Source of the DNA: Blumeriella jaapii
Taxonomy: Eukaryota; Ascomycota; Leotiomycetes; Helotiales; Drepanopezizaceae
Direction: 5' to 3'
DNA: 64,000 bases
Assembly (NCBI GenBank): GCA_009599575.1
Contig: VWND01000086.1
Span: 168,003 to 232,002, forward strand
A program made the translations under genes and the position numbers. Positions 34,707 to 46,974 of the stretch are shown piece after piece (the stretch's first letter is position 1; the number at the start of each line of letters is the position of its first letter). The notes under the pieces were generated by a model. The model saw nothing but the letters and a program-made list of their open reading frames with translations, was not told the DNA's origin and searched no databases.

Positions 34707-37700
34707 AGTTGCGTCTATCTAGACCGAGATAAGAGGGATCGAGGCCGGACGAGGATGATAAGGGATGACAGATGAAGAACTGCAGCAAAAACGCAGTGGC
34801 AAGAAGGTCGGCCGTGAGTACACATTCGGATCACGGGAAGCTACTCGGGATCTGCCATGCTACCCTATCTCCATTCGTCGTGGCTGGAGGGTTTTATGAC
34901 GTCTCGATGCGGAGTTCCGGTCGACGGTTTTCGGCAATGATTTTCTCGGGGGAATGGAAGGCGAGAAGAAAGATGGTTCCCCGAACCTCTCGGTTCGTGT
35001 GGGGATATATTGCCAACAAAGCAGAGAAGTCCCGGTGTGTTGAGCTGCGGCGCGGATTGGATGAAGGATCAGAAACAGCGGGACGTGGGGAAAAGCTTCT
35101 ATGTACTACAGTACATGTACAGTACAGTACATACCTTCAGAGTCTGCTGACTAATGACCACGACCTCGTCTCCTGTGGACGTCTCATCAAGCCCTTTCGA
35201 GTGATGAATGCCCGCAATTCCATCCTGTCTGTAACTGGCCCTACAGTTGGGGTCTGACGAATGAGAAATATCGCGGGTTCCTGGGTCGTAAGACGTCGGT
35301 TGTATTCTAAGGTATTTAACGTACAAGACACTTCTACTCCCTTTCCCGTAGAGTACTTTAGTTCACATATCAGTAACGAACGGCCTGATCTTTCTAGCGA
35401 CATGGTATCACACTCATGGGATTCTTGCGTTTCTCGTGATCTCTATTGTTTGGAATGCCTTGATCCACGGGTCGGTCATTCCTGCGCTCTACGCCCCTTT
35501 TGAGAATAGGACACCTGGCTGGCAGACGCGGGAAACCAGACACTGCTCTAGCAAAGAGACCCAACATTGTGATCGGTGTCTTCTCAACGTGAACGTTTTT
35601 GCATCCTTCTCTCCTGCAATACATTATCTTGTAGTCCCTACCCGTTTGGCCATCAAATGTCCTCTGGTTCGCGGGAGGAAAATTACGCGAGCTTGCTCCA
35701 CTTTTCAAAACAACAACCCCAACATGACAAAAATCAATGAACCCAGCAGGAGAAAAAGCCCAGGCAGTAATGATCCAACCAGAACATTAAAAATTTCAGA
35801 AAAAAAGAAAAAAAAAAGGCCAATCTGCTCGCTATTCTGTTGCCAGAATTTGTTGATGTGCCCGGAGAATCCTGTGCCGCCCCTTGTTTTCAAGGGGGAG
35901 GATTAACAACCGCATGCTTCCGGTAATTCTCTGTTTCTACCGTCACCTCGCGGTGCGCCCTGCTCAACCCTAGATTTAAGTCACCGCTCGCAGCCAAAGC
36001 CATCGAACGGCACCCCGGTCCAAGGTTTGCACTTTTTACACTCCCGCATGAGTGGTTAACCGATCCAAATCAGTCACGAGCAGGAAATCCATCCCACTCA
36101 CCCACGTTAGCAGATTGGTGATTGCTGTCTCGGAATCTGGCCATATAAGGTAGGCAGGGATTTATTGAATTGCGCGGTTTGTGCGCCGGCCAATTCGGAC
36201 CCCGCGCCGGCGACGGCGACAGCGAGGTGGCTTTGTTGGACTCCCCGACGACGTCAGCCACTGCTCACTTGGGCAGTGCGTATGATCTTTTACTTGCAAT
36301 CTTTTCAGCTTATTGTTGGCGGCTCCCATCTCAACGTTTGTATAATATGTTCATTTACATCCCTCCTTTTCTGAAGTTCGGTATTGACCTCGCAAACCAT
36401 CTTGACGCGTTGCTACATTACCCTCGTAACTTATGCTCAAGCAATCCCCCAAGCTTCCAGAGCTTACCAAGTATTGTGCAAGCCACTGGATTATTGCAAT
36501 TACAATATTGCGCGGGTCATTTCGTTTTCCATTTGCAGGATTCGTCTCTGATGCATTTTCAAGAACCCATCATAGCGTGAGGCTCAACAACCATCGACTT
36601 GATACTCTATCTAGGGCAGTAGCCCTAAGCTATCTCCCAGGAGCCTCGTCATCAGCCGATCGCAACTTTGCAGCCCTCTCCCGGCATGATCGGAAGAAGT
36701 GACCCCCGAATGCACCTGCACCTCTCACGCGTCCTTAGGTATACTTAACACAAGGCCACCACAAACTGCTTGACAAATCTGCATTCATCCCTACGGTCTC
36801 GTTGATTTACCTATTCAGCCACAGCCATACCTTGCTCGAATAGTCATGCATATCAGACATAAGTTAAACATACACTGCCACCAGTCATCCACGAGCACCT
36901 CACTTCACTTGCCCATCTTTTTTGCCTATGGAAAAGACTAAATCTTTGCAGGGAGAAGTACTTCCATCTTCAAATCCCCCAACTCGACCAACACCACGAG
37001 TAAAACCAACCTGTGCTTCCAGCGCACTACGAGCTTGCCCCCGCTCGATCTCCACTAGCTTGCCGTGATTTTTGGTCGATACACCCGAGAGTATATGGGA
37101 GCGATTGATCGAGCGGGTTATCCGTCAAGCTCGGTCACGTCGAGAACCGAGTCGTTGTTACAGAAAGTGTGGTTCAAGATGCTGCTTGTGGGATGATTAA
37201 GAAGACTTTGGGGGCGAGAGATTCGGAATCAATGTCGAAGGAAAGAGCGGCAGCGAGCTGGCTGTTCCTAGCGAGAAGGTCTTGTAGAAGAGGGCAGCGA
37301 AAGTTCGATTACCTGCCTGCAAGAAGTAAAAGTATCAGTACGCGTATGAGCTGGCGTCGTGAGGTGTGGGATGCAGGTCGTTTTTGGGACGAGGCAGGTC
37401 CATGCGCGTGCTCATAGTCTGCGTGCCGTTTCTAGTTAGGGAAAGTCAATAGAACACTTGTGAAATCTGCAATTAAGCGTACACGCATTCTCAACTCGGA
37501 GTTTGTCTTGCGAAAGGGTTTAATCCTTCATCGCATCACAAGGCGTAGTTTTTCGAATTCTCTTTTTGTTCGAGCATCTCAAGTTCTCAAAAACATTACA
37601 CTAAAATTCCAGAAGTACTTGTTCAATGCTTGCGAGCATTCCCAAAATTCATTAGTTCCTGAAAACGGCATACTCCCTGCTACATGTCTTATCAAGTAGT

Positions 37701-38301
37701 GTATACACGTATAGCAGATCATGGAATTGACTGTCTTCCACTAGATTATCGCCCCTGGATCTCATCAACTCGTGGGTTGACTCCTGTTAGTTCAATACCC
37801 ACTCTTACTGCTTTGCGGTGAAGCTTCTCCCTTGAGATAAATGATCAAATGAGATGGGATGGTCTACAAAGTCGTCCTAGACCTAAGTGACCAATACCCA
37901 CAGGATCATGATCAAGCCGAACGCGTCAAAACATTTTCTTACGGAATGTCTTGCGATAGCGACTGCTGACTCGACAATTGCTCGAACGGCGAAAGTATGT
38001 TGGTCAACTTAACATGTTATTCAAAGCATCACACAATAAGTGTCTAGCATACCTATGCAAAACGCAAATGGACAGAGGGTTCACCTATCACTAACCGCGG
38101 GGAATGCGGGGGAGTTTCAAGAGGCATAAACACGTGATAGTGCTGTCATCGCCATATGAGCACTGTCCCTTCCACATGAATATCAGATCACAGCGCTTTT
38201 CCATGTCCTCGAACCTCTAAATTAACTCAAAGGAAGATCATCCAAAAACACCAGACTCCATATTGCAAAGCAAACCCAACACCGGGACTCTAACAAACAT
38301 C
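34707..38301. other. 3.6-kb gene-poor region
   Basis: I find no supportable gene here. Composition becomes more AT-rich than the neighbouring genes from about 35.2 kb onwards. There is a GTACAGTACATGTACAGTACAG-like run at 35103-35132 and short A-runs near 35790-35820. Open frames (for example around 36.17-36.58 kb) are short, lack splice support and show no motif. It could hold decayed elements or a non-coding transcript. Confidence 0.5.
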
Positions 38302-38913
38302 ATGCCTTCCGGAAAAGCCACCGCTACAGTCTCCGGCCGTAAGATCGCCGAGGCCACTGAATGGGAAGTCGTCGATGGAAACGTCTACGTAAGTTCTTCA
38401 TAGAAACAGTACAAGTCAATCTTACTCACAAGTTCCAGTTTCCTCCTTCGTAAGCCTGGGATCATCAGCCTTTGAGAAGACAGCTGACGAAAGCAAGATC
38501 CGTTGATTTGTCGTTCCTGAGCAAGACCGACCACTCAAGCCACTGCCCATGGAAGGGAGATGCGTCCTACTACTCGATCAACCTGGACAGTGAGATTGAA
38601 GCCATGCCAGTGAAGAGATACACAGCTGATTGACTGATAGAAACCGAGCTCAAGAATGCTGCCTGGTACTACCCGGCTCCAAAGGAGAAGGCTGAGAACA
38701 TTAAGGACTATGTTGCTTTCTGTAAGTCACTGACGGCTACGGCTCCCCAACCCATGTTGGAAGAGCGAAGAATAGTAGTTTACCTTGTGGCTGGCATCTG
38801 TTCTCTGCATAGGCGATATCCGCCTAACAACAGAGCGCTCTCGTTCGTCGAACATGCACTAATGATGTGTTCTTTCTTCAGACAAGAACATCGTCACGGT
38901 AACTACCGAGTAG
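38302..38913 (+). CDS. DUF427 domain protein
   Basis: Five exons: 38302-38388, 38439-38449 (11 bases), 38498-38589, 38641-38721 and 38882-38913; the phases close for 100 residues. The first reading-frame blocks are too short to appear as long ORFs, but the product is a compact DUF427 (NTP_transf_9) domain. It has the typical order VSGRKIAEATEWEVV (first strand pair), VYFPPSS, HCPWKGDASYYSINL (family hallmark CPWKG.A.YY), AAWYYPAPKEKAENIKDYVAFY and a terminal TVTTE. Such proteins are small cytosolic beta-barrels of unknown biochemical role, widespread in bacteria and fungi. The 11-base exon 2 is unusual but needed to keep FPPSS intact. Confidence 0.88.
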
Positions 38914-39655
38914 AATCCGGTGCTCCGAGAATTGCCAGTGGGAGGAAATCTGAAGGTGGGCTTTTCTGGGAGTGAAGCAAGATTCTGGTACACTGATTCG
39001 ACCAACGCGAAACCTCTTGATCATATTCTCGACTGCTGGGCTTTGACGCAAATGCTCTCGGCAAAGAAGAAATAGTAGAGACAAGAAGGCGTCAAAATAC
39101 AATACTTGCCCCTAATACATTCTAGATCTGGTTTGATTGCTCCCGGGTTCCCAGGTCTCCATTAGCCCAACAACAATCCAGGCAGAGTAGAGACCGGCTG
39201 TAAATTTGCGACGACAACGAACGTAGAAGCGAGACTGCTAGGAATTGACTGGTAGAAAGATGCCACAGCATCTCCCCATAGAGGTTAGCTTCATCCAAGA
39301 GTCCTACATTTGATGACACGACTCAGTCTCAAGCCATTCATAGGCAATTCGACCTTTGCGGATGGCCTGGTTTTCTCTAAAGCTCTGCGGTCCTGAAAGA
39401 AAAGAACTGGCTTAGCAGCTTCAGCTTCTAGCAGGTTTTTCCTCTCATTGGCCCAAGGATCAAAGGGCGGATTCTAAGGAGCAATTGAGATTGAAAAGTC
39501 CTTGAACGCCAATGGTGATTATTGTAGCCTGAACTTATCACTCCTCTCCAAGAACGCGCTAAAACGCGACCCCCACCATGTCGCGTCACCTCACCTGTGC
39601 TCGCGAACAATTCAAAAAGAATAGAACCTCACATTTCCCACCTGCGAATGCAACA
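38914..39655. other. intergenic region upstream of NSE1
   Basis: About 0.7 kb with no supported gene. The NSE1 frame is open back to an ATG at 39578, so the last ~80 bases could be coding if that start is used. Confidence 0.4.
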
Positions 39656-40735
39656 ATGGACCCTCCCAGCCACGGATATAACGATGGAAATCGTGCCTTT
39701 CTCCAATCCTTCATGGCGCGTGGCACCATGACCCTCAAACAGGCCCAACCCATGCTCGCAGCCATCTTCACCATCCAAGGAAGTTCGTGCGAGCGCTTCA
39801 TGAACAGCAGAACATGACTGACATTCTCCCCAGACGAGCAAGTAGATCCAGATGAGGTCACGCAAGAGGATCTGCAGTCGTTAATATCAGCTGCGGCAGA
39901 CGAGATTTCCCTCTACGACTATGAAATTCGCAGCGCTTTAGACCAAGTGACGAGTGAACGGATCTACGCCTTTGTCAACAGTGTCAGCGACCCCCTCACA
40001 CAGATGGCCACGACCCGAACCCCGGAAGAAGTCTTTTACATCAAGCGATTTCTCGATGCCATGTTCACAACCTATAACACCAGGCGGAGGGAAGTGATGG
40101 CGATCACAAGCATGCAAGCTCTCGAGACGAAGGTCCGCAAACCAAGCAGGGAGAGCATTGGCGAAGGTGCGTCGCAAGCTTCTGATAAAGGCCTCACCTC
40201 AGGGGAAGTGGAGACGCTCCTCAAAAGCTTGGTGAACGAAGGCTGGATTACTCGGAGCAGAGAGAGCTTCTTCACGTTGTCTCCACGGGGCTTGATGGAA
40301 CTGCGGAACTGGCTGTTCGAGACATACAATGATCCCGACGACGCGCCCGAGGACTGGCAGAGAATCAAGCTGTGTGGTATGTGCCATGATGTTGTGACAA
40401 TTGGGCAGAGATGTCCTAACCTGGAGTGCATCGTGCGGATACATGATATCTGCGAAGAAGGTTATTGGGCTACGAGGGGACGGAACAAGAGATGTCCGAG
40501 TTGCGAGACTGTCTGGGACGGCAAGCATTATGTTGGGCAGAGGGCCATCACCAGTACCGAGGAATACTTGAAGGGGAAGAGAAGAAGTGGGATCAGTAAG
40601 AAGAGAGCTGCCGTGGAGATGCAGGAGGGCTCAGAGGAAGAGGAAAACGAGCCTGAGTCAAGCCGGGCTGGCGGGAGGAGGAGAAAAAGCCAGCGAGATG
40701 CGACACCGACCCCGAGTGAATCTGACGAAGAATGA
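39656..40735 (+). CDS. NSE1: Nse1, non-SMC subunit of the SMC5/6 complex (RING-like)
   Basis: Exons 39656-39782 and 39834-40735; the intron has an uncommon GTTCGT donor and CCCCAG acceptor, and the phases close for 342 residues. The N-terminal winged-helix region starts with NRAFLQSFMARGTMTLKQAQ, typical of Nse1. A second winged-helix segment carries WITRSRESFFTLSPRGLMEL. The C-terminal RING-like zinc domain reads CGMCHD, CPNLEC, IHDIC, then CPSC, giving the C4HC3 ligand set. The acidic/basic tail looks disordered. Nse1 binds the MAGE-like Nse3 and supports DNA repair and ubiquitin ligase activity in the SMC5/6 complex. I chose 39656 over the in-frame ATG at 39578 because the homologous part begins there; the longer form would be 368 residues. 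Confidence 0.9.
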
Positions 40736-41099
40736 TTGGTGATGACGAGAAGATGATGTGGGAGACGTGACATGCGGATACGGCAATACGACGTGGCAAT
40801 GACTTTGGGGGCGTTTTCAAGATACCATAGTCGGGGCCATCTAGGTGAAAAGTGGCATGTGGATGGTGTTTGGCGAGATATTTCGGGTCATTGGTACATA
40901 CAGGTTAGAGGCTAAGTGTATACCACTTGGTGAACTACGGTCTGGAAACAACGATGTTTCTTACTCTTCCATTTAGGGATTCTGGTGCTCTAGCCTCGTG
41001 AGCAGAAGCTTGCAATGTCTTCCTCTGGAAACTCTTTTGAACTACGGGAAGGGAGTTTAAAATTGCAAATCATGGAATCAAGAGTCCTGTCAAGCACAG
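40736..41099. other. intergenic region
   Basis: About 360 bases between NSE1 and the amidohydrolase relic; nothing identifiable beyond presumed NSE1 3' UTR. Confidence 0.4.
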
Positions 41100-42064
41100 A
41101 TTGACGTGGTTGTTGATGCCCATCGCATGGAGGCGTCAATATTACTTCGGTTATTACCCGCTTCTCAGCTCCGATCGCCTACGAGGGCACCTGCGTGACA
41201 CCCTTGCCTTCTTCTTCAACATTTTCTCTCATGTTCTTATCTCACTTACATCTTACTTTTCAAAAACGAGGGAAGATCTCCAAAGCAACATAGATAAACA
41301 TTTAGACTCCTTGCCGTCTTCCAGTCAAGCCCGGCGCCAATTGTACCCCAAGCTACCAGCCTCAATTCTCGCCGCGATAGTCCTTGCTGTGGGCCTCCCA
41401 GTTTTGGTTCTGTCAATCATCGCCAACGGAGATCAAGCTCTCTCAATTCCATCTCGATGCTGAGTTGCGGAGGTGTCAAGCTGATGCCGCCCTGCCAATC
41501 CAATGCTCTGTGACGACAACAAGCTCGCGGTCGAACGCTCGTTGGAACCCCAGCACACAACAAAAAAGACCGTTCGTTTTTTTCAGAAATGCGACGCTTT
41601 TTGATGGCGTGGCAATCCGCGGGACTCCCGTCGATGTTGTCTTCCGTCAAGGCATTCGATGCTGGACAGTCGACCCCTATTCGAGGCGCCCAGGTCTTTG
41701 GTTACCGTAACCGACCGACTGTCGTTTCGTATGATATGCAACAACTCATCAAAATCGAGCGAGACTTTCCCAGTCTCAAATTGGTTCTTCTGGGTGAAGA
41801 AGGGGCTCCCCTTGCAAGCTTCCACTCAGTCGTACGCCCTCGAAGCCCACTGACATAGACTCCAGGTCGCAAAGGAGCTGGCCGAAGCCAAAATCACCGT
41901 TATTTTGATTATCAACCACGGTGCTCCGAAGAGCTTTGAGAAGCGCTGCTCTTTTCCCGGCCTACCACTCAACCGCTTTCTAGCCGCTGTTCTGACAGGC
42001 AGGCGTTGAATACGCTTTTGCTATCGAAGCAGAAAATGACTGCCATAGTTACAACATCTTAATA
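41100..42064 (+). pseudogene. decayed amidohydrolase (CE9/imidazolonepropionase-like membrane-anchored family)
   Basis: Three reading frames carry consecutive pieces of one family. Frame A (to about 41400) holds a hydrophobic anchor, ASILAAIVLAVGLPVLVLSIIA. Frame B (about 41440-41660) holds RSNARWNP and FFRNATLFDG, the conserved start of the amidohydrolase beta-sandwich, then VDVVF. Another frame (about 41740-41815) holds SLKLVLLGEEGAPLA, and a fourth block (about 41866-42055) holds VAKELAEAKITVIL, CSFPGLPLNR, then AGVEYAFAIEAEND in a shifted frame. The central metal-binding part (HxH, Lys/His ligands) appears to be missing, and stops and frame changes separate the pieces. Unlike the single-base breaks elsewhere, the damage is multiple and includes a large internal deletion, so this looks like real decay. 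Family naming is moderately secure, substrate unknown. Confidence 0.6.
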
Positions 42065-43415
42065 TGAGCGGTCTGGGCCTTAATATTCGCTGGAGTTTTG
42101 TTCAAGCAAGCTGTAGACCTTGTTTCTCGAAAAGTCGAAGAAATCCTGAGGTTAAGGGTTGAGAGGGAAAAAAAGAAGACGGATTTTGTGGTTTGGGAAG
42201 AGAACCTGCTAAAAGTTTGGGGCGAGGGTTGATGGCGAGGATGAGGTTGTTAGTATGTGCTGGCCGGAAGCTAATTGAAGAAGTAGTGTAGTTCAAGAGG
42301 GAAAAATTGGTGTTTTGGGCGGTCGTTGCATCGCGATTCGAGCAATCTCAAACCACGCTCGGATATTAGGATGATGTTCAATTTGCGACATGCTTAGATC
42401 ACCCCAGAGGTTTCCTTCCGAAGGACGGGAGAACGCGACTGGGGAAACCATCTACTGACACTTTAGCAGCTTTTATTTGCTATTCTCACAGCAGGCTCGA
42501 TGTCACTTCCCTGTCCCTCGAGAGAGCCTCGCTTAGAACTAAAATATAGACTCGGCAATGCGTCAACAATTCCCTTCCACGGTTGGATCTTAAATCTGTG
42601 CGACCGTGGTTTCGATTGCGACACAGAAGGATCAAAAGGGTCCGGAAATATCAAGGGGTGCGGAAAGCCGGTTGATTGATTACACGGGTTGGAGTCGTTC
42701 TGTGGTACGTTCTGACGACCTAAGTGTCTTCAACTTTCTGACAAGTGTAACCCATGTGTTTCTACTAGCAGTTCATTCATCGTGTTAGTCTTGGGGTAAC
42801 ACATATCACATTCGGTAAGAAGAAGGCCTTCGTCCGCGTGGTATCTTATGGAAGTGTTTTGTCGAGATCACCGAAGGCGTGGGTATCTAAACTTGTTGTC
42901 ACCCGTCGCCACGCAAGAACATTCAAACCTCAGTCACCTAAGAGGTGCCGAACGCAGCAGTCTGCAATCTCCCATCTGAGGGATCCCATCAACTCAATCG
43001 CTTTGATAGCTCATGGCTAGGGGAATACGTCCCTACCTACTTACCTGCTACTATCATCCTCACGATCACGATGTCTCTTTTTGTCCTACCTGAACGGCTC
43101 ATTGGTCCAAGTGAGGAGGGGGCGTCAACACCCCTCCCTTAAACAAAGTCAGTTGTGACAGCCACACCAAGTCAAGCGATCCTTCGTGGCTTCCTTCCCT
43201 CCTCGGGTTGGGCTGGCGCGTGGTCAAGAGGTCGATAAGCATCGGCACTTCGTTGGACAAGATCCAGGTTCGGGACAAGAGGATTTAGTAAGGATTACTT
43301 CCTTTCAATCTCCGTGCCAGTGGAAATTTCATCTGTAAAAAGGCAGTCTTGCCCAACTGTTTTTTAGGGCTTTCGTCGCCTCTCGACCGACAGTGTCCTT
43401 GTTAATGTTGTTGTC
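42065..43415. other. intergenic region upstream of ceramidase
   Basis: About 1.35 kb with no gene I can support. Short open frames around 42.6-43.1 kb have no motif. It presumably contains the ceramidase promoter. Confidence 0.45.
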
Positions 43416-46118
43416 ATGTCGTCGTCGCTGTTCCAGAACCCGGAATACCGATCCCTGCCTACGATAGAAGAGAAGGGCGACTTTGGGTCTGACAACCCTC
43501 AGCTCGCTCCTAGTCGAGGACGAAGCCAGAAGTTCTACATCGCTGTTGCCTCTCTGTGTGCGGTAATATTTTTAGCTTTTGTTGGATTTGCATCAGCATG
43601 GAGGACTTCTGAACCATTGTCTCCGGCGTCTGGCATTCCCTTTGAGCTTTCAGAAGCAGCGGCTCTCGATAACGGATCGAAAGAGTGTCTATCAAGCTTA
43701 ACACGAGCTGGAGATCAACAGTACCTTTTAGGCGTTGGAAAAGCTGACATTACCGGGTGAGTGCCAAAGTCTCGGACCGAGTGTCAACTGACGCTGATGC
43801 AATTTTAGACCCGTTGTCGAGATTGGCTTCATGGGATATGCATCGCTCCCACAGACTGGGACAGGACTCCGGCAAAGGCAAGTTCTTCGAGAACCGGCTT
43901 CCCAGCGGATCTAATTGCGAGGGTAGAATTTATTCACGTGCTTTCATCATCGGCAACGTCAACAACCCGTCTGATCGATTTGTCTACCTTGTGCTCGACA
44001 TCGCGTTCGGAGACACTGCTATCCGCTATGGCACACTGCAAGGACTCGCAGCTGTTGGACTTGGATTCTACAATCAGAGCAATGTTGCTTTGACGGGTAC
44101 TCACTCCCATTCTGGCCCAGGCGCATACGTCAATTATCTTCTGCCTCAAGTTACTACTCGGGGGTTTTCAAAACAAAGCTATCAAGCCATTGTGGACGGG
44201 TAAGGTCGCAAGGTCCCTGCGAAGTGTCAATTGCTGATCGAATCCAGGACAGTTCTTTCGATCAGAAGAGCCCACGAAAATCTTGCGCCTGGCTACCTGA
44301 AGTATGGCGATACCAACATCACCGATGCGAATATCAATCGCAGTCTTTACGCCTATCTTGCGAACCCAGCAGAGGAGCGTGCCCAGTATGAAACCTCGGT
44401 TGATACTATCCTGACTTTGCTACGTTTCCAGCGTGCCTCGGATGGACTAAACACTGGAATTTTAGCATGGCACAGGTAAGCTAGCACTTGATTCTGAAGC
44501 ATCCTCACTCGGCTCTAGCGAGGAATTTCAATTTTGAGTGGACAGAAATTGATGCAGCCAGTGTACACGGCACTTCAATGCTCGAGAACAACACACACGT
44601 CACTGGAGGTTTGAAAGATTCGTCGAACCACACTCAAGGTCCGTGACTAACTTGTGTTTTAGACAACAAGGGGCTCAGCAGCTACTTGTTCGAACAAGCA
44701 GCCTTGAATGATGCTAAGGCCGCCCCCGGATTTGTGGCTGCGTTCAGCCAAAGCAGTGTAGGGGACACCAGTCCTAATGTCCTGGGCGCTTGGTGCGATG
44801 ATGGATCCGGTCAACAATGCACGTTCGACAAGAGCACTTGTGGTGGCTACTCTCAGGCTTGCCATGGTCGAGGCCCTGCATTCCAAAAGCTCGATCTTGG
44901 TGTATCTAGCTGCTACGAAATCGGCCGACGAGTTTACGCCGGCGCCAAATCGCTCTACGAGTCGCTCGATAGTGTGGGCACTGCAGTCACAGACTCGAGC
45001 GTCAAGTTCTATCACGTAAGTCATGGTGCATCCGTAGAGGCCTATCGCAGCTAATGTCATGCTAGACGTTCCAAGACATGCGATACTTCAAATTCCCCTT
45101 ACCAAACGGAACCATCGTTGAAACATGCCCAGCAGCTCTAGGCGCTGCCTTCGCAGCCGGCACGACCGACGGTCCTGGAGCTTTCGACTTCACCCAATCG
45201 AACAACGATTCGCAACCCCAAAACCCCTTCTGGATTGTTGTCCGAGATGTCCTGACCACGCCATCCAAAAGACAGGTTGCTTGCCAGAAGCCCAAGCCTG
45301 TCCTCTTAGATGTGGGCGAGATGAGCCGACCTTACGCCTGGACTCCGAACATCATCGATGTCCAGTCGTTCCGCGTGGGTCAACTGATTATGATCATCTC
45401 TCCGTCCGAGGCCACGACTATGACAGGTCGCCGCTGGAAAGCCGCTGTCTCAGCCGCTGCCGTCAAGAACGGAGTAACTTCTTCCACACCAAAGGTCGTG
45501 CTTGGAGGTCCGGCAAACACTTATGCGCATTATGCTGCTACTCCCGAGGAGTACGGCATTCAGAGATACGAGGGAGCTTCGACGTTGTACGGGCAGTGGG
45601 AGGCAAACGCCTACATGTACCTCTCGGAGCAAAACATCGGCTACCTCTCTGGAAGCAACACCTCCCAGCCTCCCTCCGGCCCCTTGCCCCCCAACAACTC
45701 CGGCAGATCCCTCTCCCTGATCGCGGACGTCGTCTACGACAATCCACACATCGGCACCAAGTTCGGCGACGCCATGACGCAGCCCAAACCGTCCTACCCC
45801 ATCGGGTCTGTCGTGAACGCCACGTTCGTCGCTGCGAACCCGCGCAACAACTTCCGGCTCGAGGGCACGTTCGCCGAGGTCCAGCAATTCACGAACGGAG
45901 CCTGGACGACGGTGAGAGACGACAAGGATTGGTTCCTGGTGTACACCTGGTACCGCGACGACGGCCTGCTGGGAACCAGCCACGTCGTGCTCTCGTGGGA
46001 AACGGAGAGCTATGCTGCGAAGGGCACTTATCGATTCAGGTACAACGGGGATAGCAAGGCGCCGGCTGGGAAGATCACGGCGTTCTCGGGCACGAGCGCG
46101 ACCTTTGCTTTGACTTGA
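43416..46118 (+). CDS. neutral ceramidase
   Basis: Seven exons: 43416-43756, 43809-43877, 43927-44199, 44248-44475, 44562-44608, 44663-45015 and 45066-46118; the phases close for 787 residues. Cytoplasmic N-terminus, then one hydrophobic segment at about residues 48-70 (FYIAVASLCAVIFLAFVGF), giving a type II membrane or signal-anchor topology. The neutral ceramidase signature is present: GKADITGPV, GLRQRIYSRAFI, zinc-binding THSHSGPG, and the nucleophile hexapeptide GDTSPN (Ser356). VLLDVGEMS and GGPANTYAHY also occur, followed by a C-terminal Ig-like domain. It cleaves ceramide to sphingosine and fatty acid. Intron 2 (43878-43926) is a GC-AG intron with canonical GCAAGT donor, needed to join LRQ-R-IYSRAF. 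A (TGATGC)5 repeat begins at the stop codon. Confidence 0.95.
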
Positions 46119-46974
46119 TGCTGATGCTGATGCTGATGCTGATGCGGCGAGGGGAGTCGAATCGGGATAGCCGGTGGTGCTTGCACAGTCCTGCTCGGAA
46201 CGAAGCCAATAGTAAATGATTCAAACAGCTGCTGCTTCGACGGCCATGCCGAGCTGCAACGCGCCGAACGAAATGCAGATTCTGATCCGTCTCCTCCTCC
46301 TTTCCAAGTCGTGAAGATCTCGTCGTCCACATTGAGTAGGTACGTAGTCTACCGAGCGTTGCAGTGCTCGCTTACATCCGAGTGTACGCATTGAGAACGC
46401 CACCTAGAGCCAGCCGTCCACGGATGGATGGATAGATAGATAGATACCTGTAAGATGCATGTTACGCTGCAGTCGGACCCTGTAAAGCATCCACAGCAAA
46501 GGACGATATTCGACATTCTCGGCAGTCTCTCCTCTCCCCACGCTGCGCTTTGACGTCGTCGTCGTCTACATTGTTTTTAACTTCTGGGCCTTGGTTGAGA
46601 GACAGACGAGTGAGTGACCGACCGACCGACCTTCTTTAAGCTGCAGAAGCCGGATTCGGGCTTGTGGACGTGGCAGGACTTACGCGAGCGAGGTTTTGGT
46701 TGGTGTGTTAGGGACTGTAGGTTCATACCGAAAGGATGGGCGGACCACCTATTGGAAAACCTGCCTTGTCTGAGCTGTGAGATAGAATCTAGCTAGGAGC
46801 AAATACCTCGGGGCTTGACTGGGTTTCGGATATGTGCTTGGAGACGACTGTTCTTAGCGCTCGATGCCACGGTGCTAACTTGCATAGTGCTCCATTCTGA
46901 GGATGTGGCCATCGGGAAGATGCGTTGCTCGCATCAGCTCACACATGTGCATGGTCAGAAGCCTCCGTTGAAAG
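46119..46974. other. convergent intergenic region
   Basis: Starts inside a TGATGC hexamer repeat that begins at the ceramidase stop (46116-46145). It includes GGATGGATGGATAGATAGATAGATA near 46424-46447 and GACCGACCGACCGACC near 46616-46631. No gene seen; it lies between the 3' ends of the ceramidase and Hgh1 genes. Confidence 0.5.

Noticed and set aside
36165..36702. Overlapping open frames of 69-136 codons
   Set aside because: No motif, no splice support and biased to random composition; not reported as genes.
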